Source: Pseudalkalibacillus decolorationis (GTDB lineage Bacteria; Bacillota; Bacilli; Bacillales; Fictibacillaceae). From it: a DNA stretch of 64,000 nucleotides. Under the pieces are notes generated by a model. The model was not told the origin of the DNA and did not search any database. It saw only the letters and a list, made by a program, of their open reading frames with translations. Positions 49,096 through 59,055 of this stretch are shown piece after piece. Numbering within the stretch: the stretch's first letter is position 1; each line of letters begins with the position of its first letter. Location: assembly GCF_024609785.1 (NCBI RefSeq), contig NZ_JANHJQ010000002.1, forward strand, positions 281,295 to 345,294, in the 5' to 3' direction. The translations under genes and the position numbers were made by a program.

Positions 49096-49161
49096 GCTTA
49101 AGTGTTATGTTTTAGAAGGCAAAGGTCGTTAATTTCATCCCTTCTTATTTTCTAAAAGAAA

Positions 49162-49197
49162 ACAAAGAGGATGCTGATTTACCTGCATCCTCTTTGT
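49162..49197 (-). terminator. stem-loop after the small TTG-start gene
   Basis: ACAAAGAGGATGC and GCATCCTCTTTGT form a perfect 13-bp stem, 25 bases beyond the stop of the gene at 49223-49363. Confidence 0.7.
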
Positions 49198-49222
49198 AGC
49201 ATTGATTAACTTTGTTGAAGTA

Positions 49223-49363
49223 TTACTGTTTTTTCTTATCCTCAAGCTTTTCTAAATCGATAGGTTCTTCGCGCGAAAACTCTTCTCGTGCGATTTTTGC
49301 CCCTTCAGGTGGTCGGTTGATCGTTCCTTGTTTTTTGTGTTTAAAGTTTTTACCTCGTCCCAA
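49223..49363 (-). CDS. small basic hypothetical protein, TTG start
   Basis: A 46-residue frame beginning (M)GRGKNFKHKKQGTINRPPEG and ending DLEKLEDKKKQ. A full AAAGGAGGC lies eight bases before TTG 49363, and a strong terminator follows, so the gene is very probably real. I do not recognise the family with certainty. The Gly-Arg-Lys-rich start and its place beside tlp make a spore or nucleic-acid-associated role thinkable, but that is only a guess. Confidence 0.65.
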   Translation of the reverse strand: MGRGKNFKHKKQGTINRPPEGAKIAREEFSREEPIDLEKLEDKKKQ

Positions 49364-49417
49364 AGTAACGGCCTCCTTTATATTGGATATTAATAAATTA
49401 CCCGCTGTCTTTTGTGT

Positions 49418-50908
49418 TTATCCAATTGAAGCAGTTATCTTAGAGTTTTCCAGGTATTCGTGACATTCTTTTGCGACCTCGCGACCTTCACGAATGGCCC
49501 AAACGACTAAACTTTGACCCCGACGGGCATCCCCTGCAGCAAATACACCTTCCTTATTCGTCTTGTACGTTTTCTCTTCTGTCCAAATTGTTCCTCTGTC
49601 ATCTTCCTTTAATCGGAAGTTTTCCAGAGGTGCCAATTCAGGACCAGTAAATCCAATTGCGATAAGGACGAGTTGGGCAGGCCATTCCTTCTCAGTACCA
49701 GGAATCTCACTTGTAATAATTGTTCCGTCGTCTTTTACCTCTTTTGTTACTTGAATCGTGCTTAGTGATTGAACATCTCCATCCGAGGACACCTTAAATT
49801 CCTTTGACATAATTTCATATTCACGTGGGTCCTTACCAAGATTTTGCATAGCTTCTTCATATGCATATTCTAGTGAAAACGTTAGTGGAAAAAGTGGCCA
49901 AGGATTGTTCACTTCACGTTCTTCCGGTAATGATGGATGTTTACCAAATTGGACGACACTCTTACACTTTTGTCGCAACGCAGTCGCAACGCAATCTGCC
50001 CCTGTATCGCCGCCTCCAATTACGATAACATCCTTCCCTTCAGCGTCCAATGAATCGTTTAGATGTTCCTGTTCCATAAATGCTTTTGTAGAGGGGGTCA
50101 AATAGTTCATTGCAAAATGAATTCCATTACCTTCTCTATTTTCAATGGGTAAGTCTCTTGGTTTTTGTGATCCTATACAAAGAATAACAGCATCATATTC
50201 CGCTTCTAGCTGATCACTAGTAATGTCTTTTCCGATCTCTGTATTAAGTTCGAACCGGATCCCCTCTGCTTCTAAAAGGTTAACCCTACGTTCGATAACT
50301 TCCTTCTCCAGCTTCATGTTTGGTATTCCATACATTAATAATCCACCAGCTCGATCCTCTCTTTCGAAAATCGTAACGGTATGCCCTATTTTGTTTAGCT
50401 GATCGGCTGCTGTTAATCCGGCTGGACCTGAACCTACTATTGCAACTCGCTTATCCGTTCTCTTTTCTGGAGGAGATGGCTGTACCCAGTTATTCTCAAA
50501 CCCTCTTTCAATAATTTCATTTTCTATAGATTTGATTGTAACGGCATCACTATGAAGGGCAAGTGTACAAGATCCTTCACAGGGTGCAGGGCAAACCCGA
50601 CCAGTGAACTCTGGAAAGTTATTTGTTGCCTCTAGTCGGTGCAGGGCTTGTTCCCACTTCCCGTTTTGAACAAGTTCGTTCCATTCAGGAATAAGATTAT
50701 TGATGGGACACCCTACGGTAGACCCTCCCCATTCCATCCCAGTATGGCAAAATGGGGTGCCGCAATCCATACATCTAGAACTTTGTTGTTTCAAATCAGA
50801 CTCGGAAGGTCTTTTTGTATACTCTTTCCAATCTTCGATTCTTAAAAAAGCTGAACGATTTCCAGTCTCTTTACGTGAATACTTTTGAAAACCATGTTGG
50901 TCACCCAT
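49418..50908 (-). CDS. gltB: glutamate synthase small subunit (gltD in E. coli)
   Basis: A 496-residue flavoprotein subunit that feeds electrons from NADPH to the large subunit. N-terminal Fe-S ligands are visible (CMDCGTPFCH, GCPINN, CPAPCEGSC). FAD-binding GSGPAGLTAA lies at about 158-167 and the NADPH site GGGDTGADCVA at about 299-309; the C-terminal GVFAAGDARRGQSLVVWAI completes the fold. It is 15 bp downstream of gltA in one operon. Confidence 0.95.
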   Translation of the reverse strand: MGDQHGFQKYSRKETGNRSAFLRIEDWKEYTKRPSESDLKQQSSRCMDCGTPFCHTGMEWGGSTVGCPINNLIPEWNELVQNGKWEQALHRLEATNNFPEFTGRVCPAPCEGSCTLALHSDAVTIKSIENEIIERGFENNWVQPSPPEKRTDKRVAIVGSGPAGLTAADQLNKIGHTVTIFEREDRAGGLLMYGIPNMKLEKEVIERRVNLLEAEGIRFELNTEIGKDITSDQLEAEYDAVILCIGSQKPRDLPIENREGNGIHFAMNYLTPSTKAFMEQEHLNDSLDAEGKDVIVIGGGDTGADCVATALRQKCKSVVQFGKHPSLPEEREVNNPWPLFPLTFSLEYAYEEAMQNLGKDPREYEIMSKEFKVSSDGDVQSLSTIQVTKEVKDDGTIITSEIPGTEKEWPAQLVLIAIGFTGPELAPLENFRLKEDDRGTIWTEEKTYKTNKEGVFAAGDARRGQSLVVWAIREGREVAKECHEYLENSKITASIG

Positions 50909-50923
50909 TTGCTTCCCTCCCTT

Positions 50924-53900
50924 TTATGATAGTGATACTAAGTCCGAGCTGTTCGTAGGTTGTTGTACCACTCGATTATCGAGTTCTGCTTGCATACGTT
51001 TATATTCAACAGGGATTATTTTGACAAATTGAGTGACTACATCCCTCCAGTGCCGCAAAATATAACGAGCTCGTAAGCTTCCTGTGTATATATAGTGATA
51101 TTGGATCATCTGTTTGATCTCTTCCATTTCTTCAAACTGATTTAACTCTTCAAATTGAATCAATTCTTTATTGCAATTCTGAATGGCAGAATCGACATTC
51201 ATCGTCCAAACATAGGCTGTTCCTCCGGACATCCCTGCAGCAAAGTTCTTTCCTACATTGCCTAGAACAATGACCCTGCCGCCAGTCATATATTCACAGC
51301 CATTATCACCGATTCCTTCTACGATAGCATTTGCTCCACTGTTACGAACGGCAAAACGCTCACCGGCAGCACCATTTATATATGCTTCGCCAGAGGTTGC
51401 TCCAAATAAGGCTACATTTCCGATTGTTGTCTCTTGCATTTGACGGACTCTAGGTTTAACTAGTGGAGATACAATGATCTTTCCACCCGATAGACCTTTT
51501 CCAACATAATCATTTGCATCTCCCTTAAGGTTTAAAGTTATACCTTTTGGGACAAACGCTCCAAAACTCTGTCCTGCTGAACCCTTGAAGGTAGTGTGAA
51601 TTGTATCATTAGGAATACCGTCACTCCCATATCTACGTGTTACTTCATATCCTAACCTTGTTCCAACTGCACGATCTGTATTTTGTATTTGAACATTCAA
51701 TGAAACACGTTCACCCTTCATAAGTGCCGGTTTAGACATCGGAATAAGAACTTTTTCATCGATATGGTCGATACGTTCATCTTGATTTTCAGTGTTAAAG
51801 TTCGTAATAAATGGCTCAGGAGTAAATAATAATGGTGCCAAATCAAGCATTTGCGCTTTTGGATGTTCATTCAATCTTGTGCTAACCTTGAGTTTATCCG
51901 TTCTACCAATCATTTCATTCACTGTTCGAAACCCTAATTGGGCCATGATTTCGCGCATTTCCTCAGCTATGAATCGCATATAGTTAACCACGTGTTCAGG
52001 TTTTCCAATGAATTTCTTCCTGAGCTCTGGATCTTGTGTTGCGATTCCTACAGGACATGTATCAAGATGGCAGGCTCTCATAAGAATACAACCAAGTACA
52101 ACAAGTGGTGCTGTAGAAAAACCAAATTCTTCTGCACCTAATAAAGCAGCCTTCACAACATCTTTTCCTGTCATTAACTTCCCGTCGGTTTCCAACGCAA
52201 CAGAACTACGAAGTCCATTTAAGAGCAATGTTTGATGTGCTTCTGCTAATCCAATTTCCCATGGTAGCCCCGCATGTCGAATGCTTGTTTTTGGAGATGC
52301 ACCTGTCCCTCCTTCATAACCACTGATCAAAATGACGTCAGCTTTTCCTTTCGCGACCCCGGCAGCAATTGTCCCAACACCTGACTTTGCTACAAGTTTG
52401 ACACTGATTCGCGCCTTCGGGTTGGCGTGCTTTAAGTCATAGATTAATTGGGCCAGGTCTTCAATTGAATAAATGTCATGATGGGGTGGTGGAGAGATTA
52501 GGCCGACCCCAGGGGTAGATCCTCTTACTTCAGCTATCCATGGATGCACCTTCTTGCCTGGAAGATGGCCACCTTCACCTGGTTTTGCTCCTTGCGCCAT
52601 TTTAATCTGAAGTTCATCTGCATTGACAAGGTAATCGCTTGTAACTCCAAATCGGCCTGATGCCACTTGCTTGATTGCACTTCGTCGATTGTCTCCGTTT
52701 TCATCTGGATTGAAGCGGTCAGGATGCTCCCCACCTTCGCCACTGTTACTTTTACCACCGATGCGATTCATGGCAATCGCTAAAATTTCATGGGCTTCCT
52801 GACTTAACGAACCATAGGACATTGCACCTGTCTTGAATCGTTTCCAAATCGATTCAACTGATTCTACTTCCTTAATTGGTATAGAGGAGGTTGTTGTGTC
52901 AATTTCCAGCAGGTCTCGTAAAAATGTAATCGTCTCATTTGAAGCAAGGTTAGAGAAACGTTTATATAAGTTGAAATTATTTGTTCGACACGCATGCTGC
53001 AAAGTGTGTATCGTTTCTGGATTGAATGCATGGTGCTCTCCATCACTACGCCATTGCATTGCTCCTCCGGATTCTAATGATTGTTTTTCTTGAAAAGCCG
53101 ATTGATGTCGACTTTCTGTTTCTTTTGCAATTGTAAATAAATCAATACCTCCTAATTTTGAAGAGGTTCCATCGAAATAACGATTAATGACTGATTGAGA
53201 AATTCCAATTGCTTCGAAGGTCTGTGCACCACGATAGCTTTGGATCGTTGAAATCCCCATTTTCGACATTACTTTTACAATACCGGATGTCGCTGCCTCC
53301 ATATATTGATTAACAGAATCGGCATAGGTAAATTCATCAAGATGCTTCTCATTAATCAGCTGTTCAATTGTCCGATGAACAAGGTACGGATAAATCGCAT
53401 CTACTCCATAGCCGATTAATAAGGCGAACTGGTGTACATCTCGTGCCTCCGCTGTCTCAATAATGATGCTTGCTTTCGTACGCAAACCTGCCCTAACTAA
53501 ATGATGATGAAGACCGCTGACTACGATTAAAGAAGGGATTTGTGCATGTTCTTCATCTAAACCACGATCTGATAAAACAATTAAATTCGTTCCGTTTATT
53601 ACACTATGCTCGATCTTGTTAAATAAATTAGATAACGATTGTTCCAGGTTATCCTTTTGCCCGTTTATTTTATATAAAGTGGAAAAACAATCTGTTTTGT
53701 ATCCCTTACCCATGCCATTAAGTAAGTAATCGAACGTATTCTTTTTTAAGAGTGGCGTTGACAATTGAATTCTTTGGCAATCCCCAGGTCCATTCTCCAA
53801 TAGATTTCCCTCAGGACCGAGATAAGTCTTGGTCGAAGTCACTGCTTTTTCACGAATTGCATCGATTGGTGGGTTCGTAACTTGGGCGAAAAGCTGCTTA

Positions 53901-55450
53901 AAATAGTTGAACAATAACTGTGGTTTATTTGATAATACAGCAAGTGGAGTATCGTTACCCATCGAACCAATTGGGTCCTTCTTCTCCTTCACCATTGGTA
54001 CAATATTTTTCATTAATTCCTCGTTCGTATATCCATTTGCCAGTTGATAGGTTAATAGTTCATCTTCAGAAATAGATTCGCGAATGACCTGTTCTACTGG
54101 TTTAGGGGCAAGTAAACGGTCATCTAACCATTTACGGTATGGAAACTCATTTGCAATTGACTTTTTCAGTTCATGGTTAAGAATAATTTCATTGGTTTCT
54201 AAATCTACTAAAATCATTTCCCCTGGAGCAAGACGGCCCTTCTGAACAACTCGTTGTGGCTCAATATCAAGAACACCGACCTCTGAGGAGAAAATAATTG
54301 TGTTCTGATCTGTTAAATAATACCGGGCTGGTCGTAAACCGTTCCGATCAATACACGCCCCAATTTGTTTTCCATCTGAATAGGCTAGTGCGGTTGGGCC
54401 GTCCCATGGTTCCATTTTGCAGCTAAGAAACTCATAGCAAGCACGTTCAGGATCAGTCATCTGTGTATTTAAATCCCACGCTTCTGGAACCATCATCATA
54501 GCTGTATGAGTAAGCGGTCTGCCGTTCATAACCATATATTCAAATGCTTGATCAAACATACTAGAATCACTGCCAGCCTCTGAGATGATGGGCAATAATT
54601 CAGAATGTCGCTTCCCATAAACAGATGACGAGGCGGCTTTTTCACGAGCCTTCATCCAGTTCATGTTTCCTTTAATCGTATTTATTTCTCCGTTATGCAT
54701 GATCATCCGATTCGGATGGGCACGTTCCCACGAAGGAAAAGTATTTGTGCTATATCTGGAGTGGACCATTGTAAAGGTGCTTTCGCAAAGTGGATTAGCA
54801 AGATCCTCATAGAACTGGTCTAACTGGTAGGATGTTAACATTCCTTTATATACAATGACATCTGTTGATAAGCTTGCAATATAAAAGGGAAGTGTTTCGG
54901 GCCAGTCTTGTCTTTTAACCTCCCGTTCTATTCGCTTACGAATCATGTATAGTGAACGTGTAAACACCTCGTTTGAAAAAGTTGAATCAGGCTTTTTTAT
55001 GAAAAATTGGCGGATGAACGGCATTGTTTGCTGAGCTGTTGTCGAAACAACATCTTCTTGAACAGGTACCGTTCTCCAGCCAATCAGGTCATGATTTTCT
55101 TCAGTTATCTTTTGTTCAATTAACAGTTCAGCACGTTTTCTTTCAAGTTCATCGTTTGGAAGAAAGACCATACCAACGGCGTACTCTCCCTTAACTGGTA
55201 AATGTTCTGACCATGTTTTTCGGAAGAGCTGATCTGGGAGCTGTAGCATGATCCCTGCCCCATCACCAGAATCAGGATCCAGTCCCTGCCCTCCACGATG
55301 TTCGAGTCGACAGAGAATACTGAGTCCATCCTTAACCATTTGATGTGACTGTATCCCATCTATCTGTGCGATAAAACCGATTCCACATGCATCCTTTTCA
55401 AATTCCGGGTCATAAAGTCCTTGTTTTGGTGGTAATCCTGTACGATTCAA
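50924..55450 (-). CDS. gltA: glutamate synthase large subunit (gltB in E. coli)
   Basis: A 1508-residue enzyme making two glutamates from glutamine and 2-oxoglutarate. Cys22 in DACGIGF is the Ntn-glutaminase nucleophile exposed after processing. Central and FMN domains follow (GEGGEHPDR, LISGYEGGTGASPKTSIRHAG) with Fe-S ligands CHLDTCPVGIATQD, and the C-terminal beta-helix GXGXG region is complete. The start is TTG 55450 with GAGGTGATTGA upstream. Divergent gltC very likely activates it. Confidence 0.95.
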   Translation of the reverse strand: MNRTGLPPKQGLYDPEFEKDACGIGFIAQIDGIQSHQMVKDGLSILCRLEHRGGQGLDPDSGDGAGIMLQLPDQLFRKTWSEHLPVKGEYAVGMVFLPNDELERKRAELLIEQKITEENHDLIGWRTVPVQEDVVSTTAQQTMPFIRQFFIKKPDSTFSNEVFTRSLYMIRKRIEREVKRQDWPETLPFYIASLSTDVIVYKGMLTSYQLDQFYEDLANPLCESTFTMVHSRYSTNTFPSWERAHPNRMIMHNGEINTIKGNMNWMKAREKAASSSVYGKRHSELLPIISEAGSDSSMFDQAFEYMVMNGRPLTHTAMMMVPEAWDLNTQMTDPERACYEFLSCKMEPWDGPTALAYSDGKQIGACIDRNGLRPARYYLTDQNTIIFSSEVGVLDIEPQRVVQKGRLAPGEMILVDLETNEIILNHELKKSIANEFPYRKWLDDRLLAPKPVEQVIRESISEDELLTYQLANGYTNEELMKNIVPMVKEKKDPIGSMGNDTPLAVLSNKPQLLFNYFKQLFAQVTNPPIDAIREKAVTSTKTYLGPEGNLLENGPGDCQRIQLSTPLLKKNTFDYLLNGMGKGYKTDCFSTLYKINGQKDNLEQSLSNLFNKIEHSVINGTNLIVLSDRGLDEEHAQIPSLIVVSGLHHHLVRAGLRTKASIIIETAEARDVHQFALLIGYGVDAIYPYLVHRTIEQLINEKHLDEFTYADSVNQYMEAATSGIVKVMSKMGISTIQSYRGAQTFEAIGISQSVINRYFDGTSSKLGGIDLFTIAKETESRHQSAFQEKQSLESGGAMQWRSDGEHHAFNPETIHTLQHACRTNNFNLYKRFSNLASNETITFLRDLLEIDTTTSSIPIKEVESVESIWKRFKTGAMSYGSLSQEAHEILAIAMNRIGGKSNSGEGGEHPDRFNPDENGDNRRSAIKQVASGRFGVTSDYLVNADELQIKMAQGAKPGEGGHLPGKKVHPWIAEVRGSTPGVGLISPPPHHDIYSIEDLAQLIYDLKHANPKARISVKLVAKSGVGTIAAGVAKGKADVILISGYEGGTGASPKTSIRHAGLPWEIGLAEAHQTLLLNGLRSSVALETDGKLMTGKDVVKAALLGAEEFGFSTAPLVVLGCILMRACHLDTCPVGIATQDPELRKKFIGKPEHVVNYMRFIAEEMREIMAQLGFRTVNEMIGRTDKLKVSTRLNEHPKAQMLDLAPLLFTPEPFITNFNTENQDERIDHIDEKVLIPMSKPALMKGERVSLNVQIQNTDRAVGTRLGYEVTRRYGSDGIPNDTIHTTFKGSAGQSFGAFVPKGITLNLKGDANDYVGKGLSGGKIIVSPLVKPRVRQMQETTIGNVALFGATSGEAYINGAAGERFAVRNSGANAIVEGIGDNGCEYMTGGRVIVLGNVGKNFAAGMSGGTAYVWTMNVDSAIQNCNKELIQFEELNQFEEMEEIKQMIQYHYIYTGSLRARYILRHWRDVVTQFVKIIPVEYKRMQAELDNRVVQQPTNSSDLVSLS

Positions 55451-55568
55451 TCAATCACCTCATCCATTTATCTAAATTTATCTAAATTCGTAAATTTCAG
55501 AATTAGTTGTTAGTATCCATACTATTGATTTTTTGTTATGCTTTCAATATATATATTCGATCATAACG

Positions 55569-55583
55569 TTCTCGAAATGAGAA
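55569..55583. promoter_or_regulatory. inverted repeat in the gltA-gltC intergenic region
   Basis: TTCTCGAAATGAGAA is an interrupted palindrome resembling the GltC box (ATCTC-N5-GAGAT form). It lies between the divergent genes, close to gltC, where GltC would bind to control both. Confidence 0.5.
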
Positions 55584-55608
55584 TGATTGGTTGTGAGGGG
55601 TTGATACA

Positions 55609-56514
55609 ATGGAGTTGAGGCAAATTTACTACTTCATAAAAGTAGCTGAAATGGAACACGTTAGTGATGCAGCTGCCGAGCTACATGTCGCACAATCTGC
55701 GGTAAGCCGCCAAATATCCAACTTGGAGCAAGAGCTTGGGGTTGACCTGTTCTTCCGGGAAGGACGTAATATTCGTTTAACACCCGTTGGAAGAATTTAT
55801 TTAGAGCATGTCAAGATTGCTATCATTGAGTTAGATAAGGCTAAACAAGAGGTTTATGAATATTTAAATCCGGAAACAGGTACAATTCGTCTTGGTTTTC
55901 CAACAAGTCTTGCAGCAAAAACATTACCTTCAGTTATTTCTGCATTTCGAAAGGACCATCCACAAATCGGATTTCAACTTAGACAAGGTACCGTTCATGA
56001 ATTAACCAATGCAGTAGTTCAGGGTCACATTGATCTCGCATTTGTTTCGCCTGTTCCTGGACAACAAAAGGACTTAAAAGGCCATATCTTTTTTACAGAA
56101 AAGGTTCTTGCTCTCTTACCTCAGAGTCATCCACTTTCTGATCAATCACAGCTTAGATTAGGTCAATTACGTCATGATCCATTTGTTGTCTTTAGAAATG
56201 GTTATATTTTGCGTGATTTAATTATGAGGTCATGTCAACAGGTCGGTTTTAGTCCGAGGATTGCTTTTGAAGGAGAGGATGTTGATACAATAAAAGGGCT
56301 AGTTTCTGCAGGACTTGGTGTGAGTATGCTCCCGGAAATCACCCTTCACGATATCCAGGATCGTGAAACTGTGTCTATTGAGCTGATTGAACCAAATGTA
56401 ACTCGAACAGTTGGTATCATCATCCCAAAAAACCGAGAGCTTGCTCCATCAGAAAAGCTTTTTTTTGAGTTTCTAAAGGACTTTTACGATACGCTTAATC
56501 GCTTTGGTTATTAA
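55609..56514 (+). CDS. gltC: LysR-family regulator GltC
   Basis: A 301-residue LysR regulator with N-terminal helix-turn-helix (MELRQIYYFIKVAEMEHVSD, AAAELHVAQSAVSRQISNLE) and a C-terminal effector domain. Its divergent position next to gltAB and the close likeness of the N-terminus to B. subtilis GltC support the name. It couples glutamate synthase expression to the 2-oxoglutarate/glutamate balance. The 3' end overlaps the convergent lipoprotein gene by 4 bp. Confidence 0.92.
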   Translation: MELRQIYYFIKVAEMEHVSDAAAELHVAQSAVSRQISNLEQELGVDLFFREGRNIRLTPVGRIYLEHVKIAIIELDKAKQEVYEYLNPETGTIRLGFPTSLAAKTLPSVISAFRKDHPQIGFQLRQGTVHELTNAVVQGHIDLAFVSPVPGQQKDLKGHIFFTEKVLALLPQSHPLSDQSQLRLGQLRHDPFVVFRNGYILRDLIMRSCQQVGFSPRIAFEGEDVDTIKGLVSAGLGVSMLPEITLHDIQDRETVSIELIEPNVTRTVGIIIPKNRELAPSEKLFFEFLKDFYDTLNRFGY

Positions 56515-56954
56515 CCTTCATCCTTAGAGAGTTTAATTAGTTTTTCTACTTCTTTATTAATCTGATCCTCACCTAGTTGTTCGCTCTTAATTCGGTTATC
56601 TAAACGGTCTAGTTCTAAGAAGATTTTTTTATCAGAAGAAACCGTCACTTCTTTATCCGGGTGTTGTTTTTTCAGTTTTTTCTTCACTTTACCTGTTATT
56701 TCTTCGAGTTGGAATCGATCAAAGTTTGTGATCTTAATGGCGACAAGAAGTTTATTTCTCGAACGGACCATCCTTATATCTTCTACGCCTTTAAGATCAT
56801 CAATTGACTTTAATATAGTAGGATCATTTGTGTGGGTGATCTTTGTTTCCATGCCTTTTTGTTCATTGGAATCGTTCTTATTATCACAAGCACTCACGAG
56901 GACAATTACTGTTAACATGATTGTTACCATAAGCGTTACTATAGTTTTCTTCAT
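56511..56954 (-). CDS. YhcN/YlaJ-family sporulation lipoprotein
   Basis: A 147-residue lipoprotein with signal peptide and lipobox VSAC. The mature part has the YhcN/YlaJ pattern: a conserved beta-alpha core with DIRMVRSRNKLLVAIKI, then KVKKKLKKQHPDKEVTVSSDKK. Such proteins sit in spore membranes. The ATG at 56954 is chosen for GGAGATAAAA. Single gene, convergent with gltC. Confidence 0.82.
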   Translation of the reverse strand: MKKTIVTLMVTIMLTVIVLVSACDNKNDSNEQKGMETKITHTNDPTILKSIDDLKGVEDIRMVRSRNKLLVAIKITNFDRFQLEEITGKVKKKLKKQHPDKEVTVSSDKKIFLELDRLDNRIKSEQLGEDQINKEVEKLIKLSKDEG

Positions 56955-56985
56955 TTTTATCTCCTTCAGCTCCATTTCATCACTT

Positions 56986-57084
56986 ATAGGGTGAGTTCAA
57001 AAAGGAGGTTAAAAAAAGCTAGAATATCTGAAGTTCAACAGCTATTTTTACCGGACTTTTTGAACAACCTTTAATAGGGTGAGT
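56986..57084. repeat. MITE-like element with terminal inverted repeats
   Basis: GTTCAAAAAG (56995-57004) and CTTTTTGAAC (57056-57065) are perfect 10-bp inverted repeats enclosing about 50 bases. ATAGGGTGAGT occurs directly repeated at 56986-56996 and 57074-57084. No coding capacity; a single copy in this window. Confidence 0.45.
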
Positions 57085-57112
57085 GAAAACGCAAGAATTA
57101 TACGAATCACAA

Positions 57113-58216
57113 TTACAGTCCTTGTAGTACTTGCTTGAAACCTTCGTTTATACTTTTGGAATCCATTCGATTGTGATAATTTTCGATATGGGATTGGGCG
57201 GTGGAATAAACGTGTTCATTATCCAACAGCAGCAATAATTTTTTTTCGATATCATCCCACTGTAATAAAGGATTCACAAGTTTTTGACCACTTAAATGAT
57301 CCAGATTGTATTTTTCCTGTCCTGGTAAATAATCATAAACAAAAATAGGGAGACGCTTCTGTAAACATTCAGCTACCGTAACTCCACCAGGTTTTGTGAC
57401 AATAGCATCGCTTTCATTATAAAGCTGATCCATTTGTTCACGGGAATGGATATAAGGCAAAGGCTCAATCGCTGGAATTCGCTGTCGTGTCAACCTTTCA
57501 TACAACCCCTTATTTTTCCCACATAAAACCTGATAGTGAATTCTTCCACCTGGGTTTAATTGACGGATAAAACGGTATAAGTCCCCTGTCCCTAAGTTAC
57601 CACCAGAAATGAGAACATGATACTTCTCTTTTCTGGTGTGCCCTCGAAATGAAGAAGATCGAATCGTGCGGTGAGTGGGGATTCCTTGAACATAAATCTG
57701 ACTAGAAGGTACTCCCCTTTTCGTTAGGGAGTGCTTAAATACTTGGTCAGGGACGAAATGGATATCTATAAACTGCCTTCCCCATATGTTGTTTATATAA
57801 TAATCGGTATAGACATTGACGACAGGTATAGAAAGCTCCCCTCTCTTCTTCATTATTCCTAATAAATACGAAGGGAGTGCATGTGTACATATAATTACTG
57901 ATGGTTTGTATTTTTCAATTATTTTTTGGAGGGTTGTTAGGAACATTGCCTCAAATAGTGTATATCGGACGTCTTTTCCAACAGGTTTTTGTGCTGTGAA
58001 TTTGTAGATTGCTGTATACGATTTGGGACTGAATTGGATCCATCTTAAATAGAAATTTGAAATAAATCGTTCTCCAAGCCCAAAAGTGTTAGATAAAAGC
58101 TCTTCTTTTATACACCTATATTCCCCATCTTGTTCCAATTCAACTTTGATGGAATCTGCAACATGATGATGGCCAGAAGAGATTGATAACAAAGGTAACA
58201 TTAATGCACATTTCAT
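57113..58216 (-). CDS. ykoN: MGDG-synthase-type glycosyltransferase (YkoN-like)
   Basis: A 367-residue GT28-type glycosyltransferase related to processive diacylglycerol glucosyltransferases. It has an N-terminal SSGHHHVADSI (acceptor domain, cf. GxGHxxxA), VVNVYTDYYINNIW and HFVPDQVFKHSL, then the donor-binding LISGGNLGTGDLY and SDAIVTKPGGVTVAECLQKRLPIFVYDYLPGQE. B. subtilis has ykoN beside ykoP and ykoQ, the genes found divergently here. The acceptor is probably a lipid, but this is not proven. Confidence 0.8.
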   Translation of the reverse strand: MKCALMLPLLSISSGHHHVADSIKVELEQDGEYRCIKEELLSNTFGLGERFISNFYLRWIQFSPKSYTAIYKFTAQKPVGKDVRYTLFEAMFLTTLQKIIEKYKPSVIICTHALPSYLLGIMKKRGELSIPVVNVYTDYYINNIWGRQFIDIHFVPDQVFKHSLTKRGVPSSQIYVQGIPTHRTIRSSSFRGHTRKEKYHVLISGGNLGTGDLYRFIRQLNPGGRIHYQVLCGKNKGLYERLTRQRIPAIEPLPYIHSREQMDQLYNESDAIVTKPGGVTVAECLQKRLPIFVYDYLPGQEKYNLDHLSGQKLVNPLLQWDDIEKKLLLLLDNEHVYSTAQSHIENYHNRMDSKSINEGFKQVLQGL

Positions 58217-58423
58217 AAGAATCCGCCCGTTTTTATTTATTAGAGGTTAAAAAGTACGATTCGCTACCTTTTTGTCCCCCTTTTTAACACGTACAATTAG
58301 TGTTTGATTCATTTTTCGAAATCATTCAATACGAAGACCATCCTCTTATTTCCATCAATAATCCTTATTTGTATTGCCGACAATATTGAGGAAGCATACA
58401 TTTAGAAGGAGATAAAGAAGAAC

Positions 58424-58987
58424 ATGAATATAAGAGGCTACGCACTTACGGTTTGGGAACTAATTGACCCTTTATACTTTATGTTCACCAGACTAAGGTA
58501 CTTAGAAAAAAACAAGGAGGATCCTTGTATCTTTCGAGTACGAATAACGAGATATATGGGTCGATCCATTACGCTAATGGATGGTACGGCCATTGAAAAA
58601 AATGACCTATTGATCAAAATACATCTGCATAATGTACGCTTATTACGGATGATGTCTAATCAAAAAAATGATCTTCACAAAGCCCGCCACTTATTCAAGC
58701 TTGTTCAAAGCTCATTACCAAAAGTTGCAAGCTATTTAGATTCACACTCCGAAAAAAACCAGATTAAAGGAATAATCGGTATTACACTTCTAAATAAAGG
58801 CTGTCATCGTCTTGGTTTTGAAACCTTTTCGATAGTTAGTAAAGGTTATCGCGCATTCAAACTAACTGCTTTACTGCCGATTTTTATGTTATCGACATCC
58901 CCTAAAACGCAAAAATCAATCAAGATTCCTGAGCCAAATTATTTAATAATGTCTAAAAAACAATTGTTAGAACGGTATCGCGTATAA
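58424..58987 (+). CDS. ykoP: YkoP-like protein of unknown function
   Basis: A 187-residue protein without clear catalytic motifs: IFRVRITRYMGRSITLMDGT, LIKIHLHNVRLLRMM, GIIGITLLNKGCHRLGF. It is assigned by the order ykoN / ykoP / ykoQ known in B. subtilis and by length. No signal peptide. AAGGAGATAAAGAAG precedes the ATG. It is 68 bp from the phosphoesterase gene and probably co-transcribed with it. Confidence 0.7.
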   Translation: MNIRGYALTVWELIDPLYFMFTRLRYLEKNKEDPCIFRVRITRYMGRSITLMDGTAIEKNDLLIKIHLHNVRLLRMMSNQKNDLHKARHLFKLVQSSLPKVASYLDSHSEKNQIKGIIGITLLNKGCHRLGFETFSIVSKGYRAFKLTALLPIFMLSTSPKTQKSIKIPEPNYLIMSKKQLLERYRV

Positions 58988-59055
58988 TATCCCATCATTT
59001 ACCGGTTCCAATCCCCAGTTTATTTCCTATAATTGTATATAGGGAGGGGATTTTT

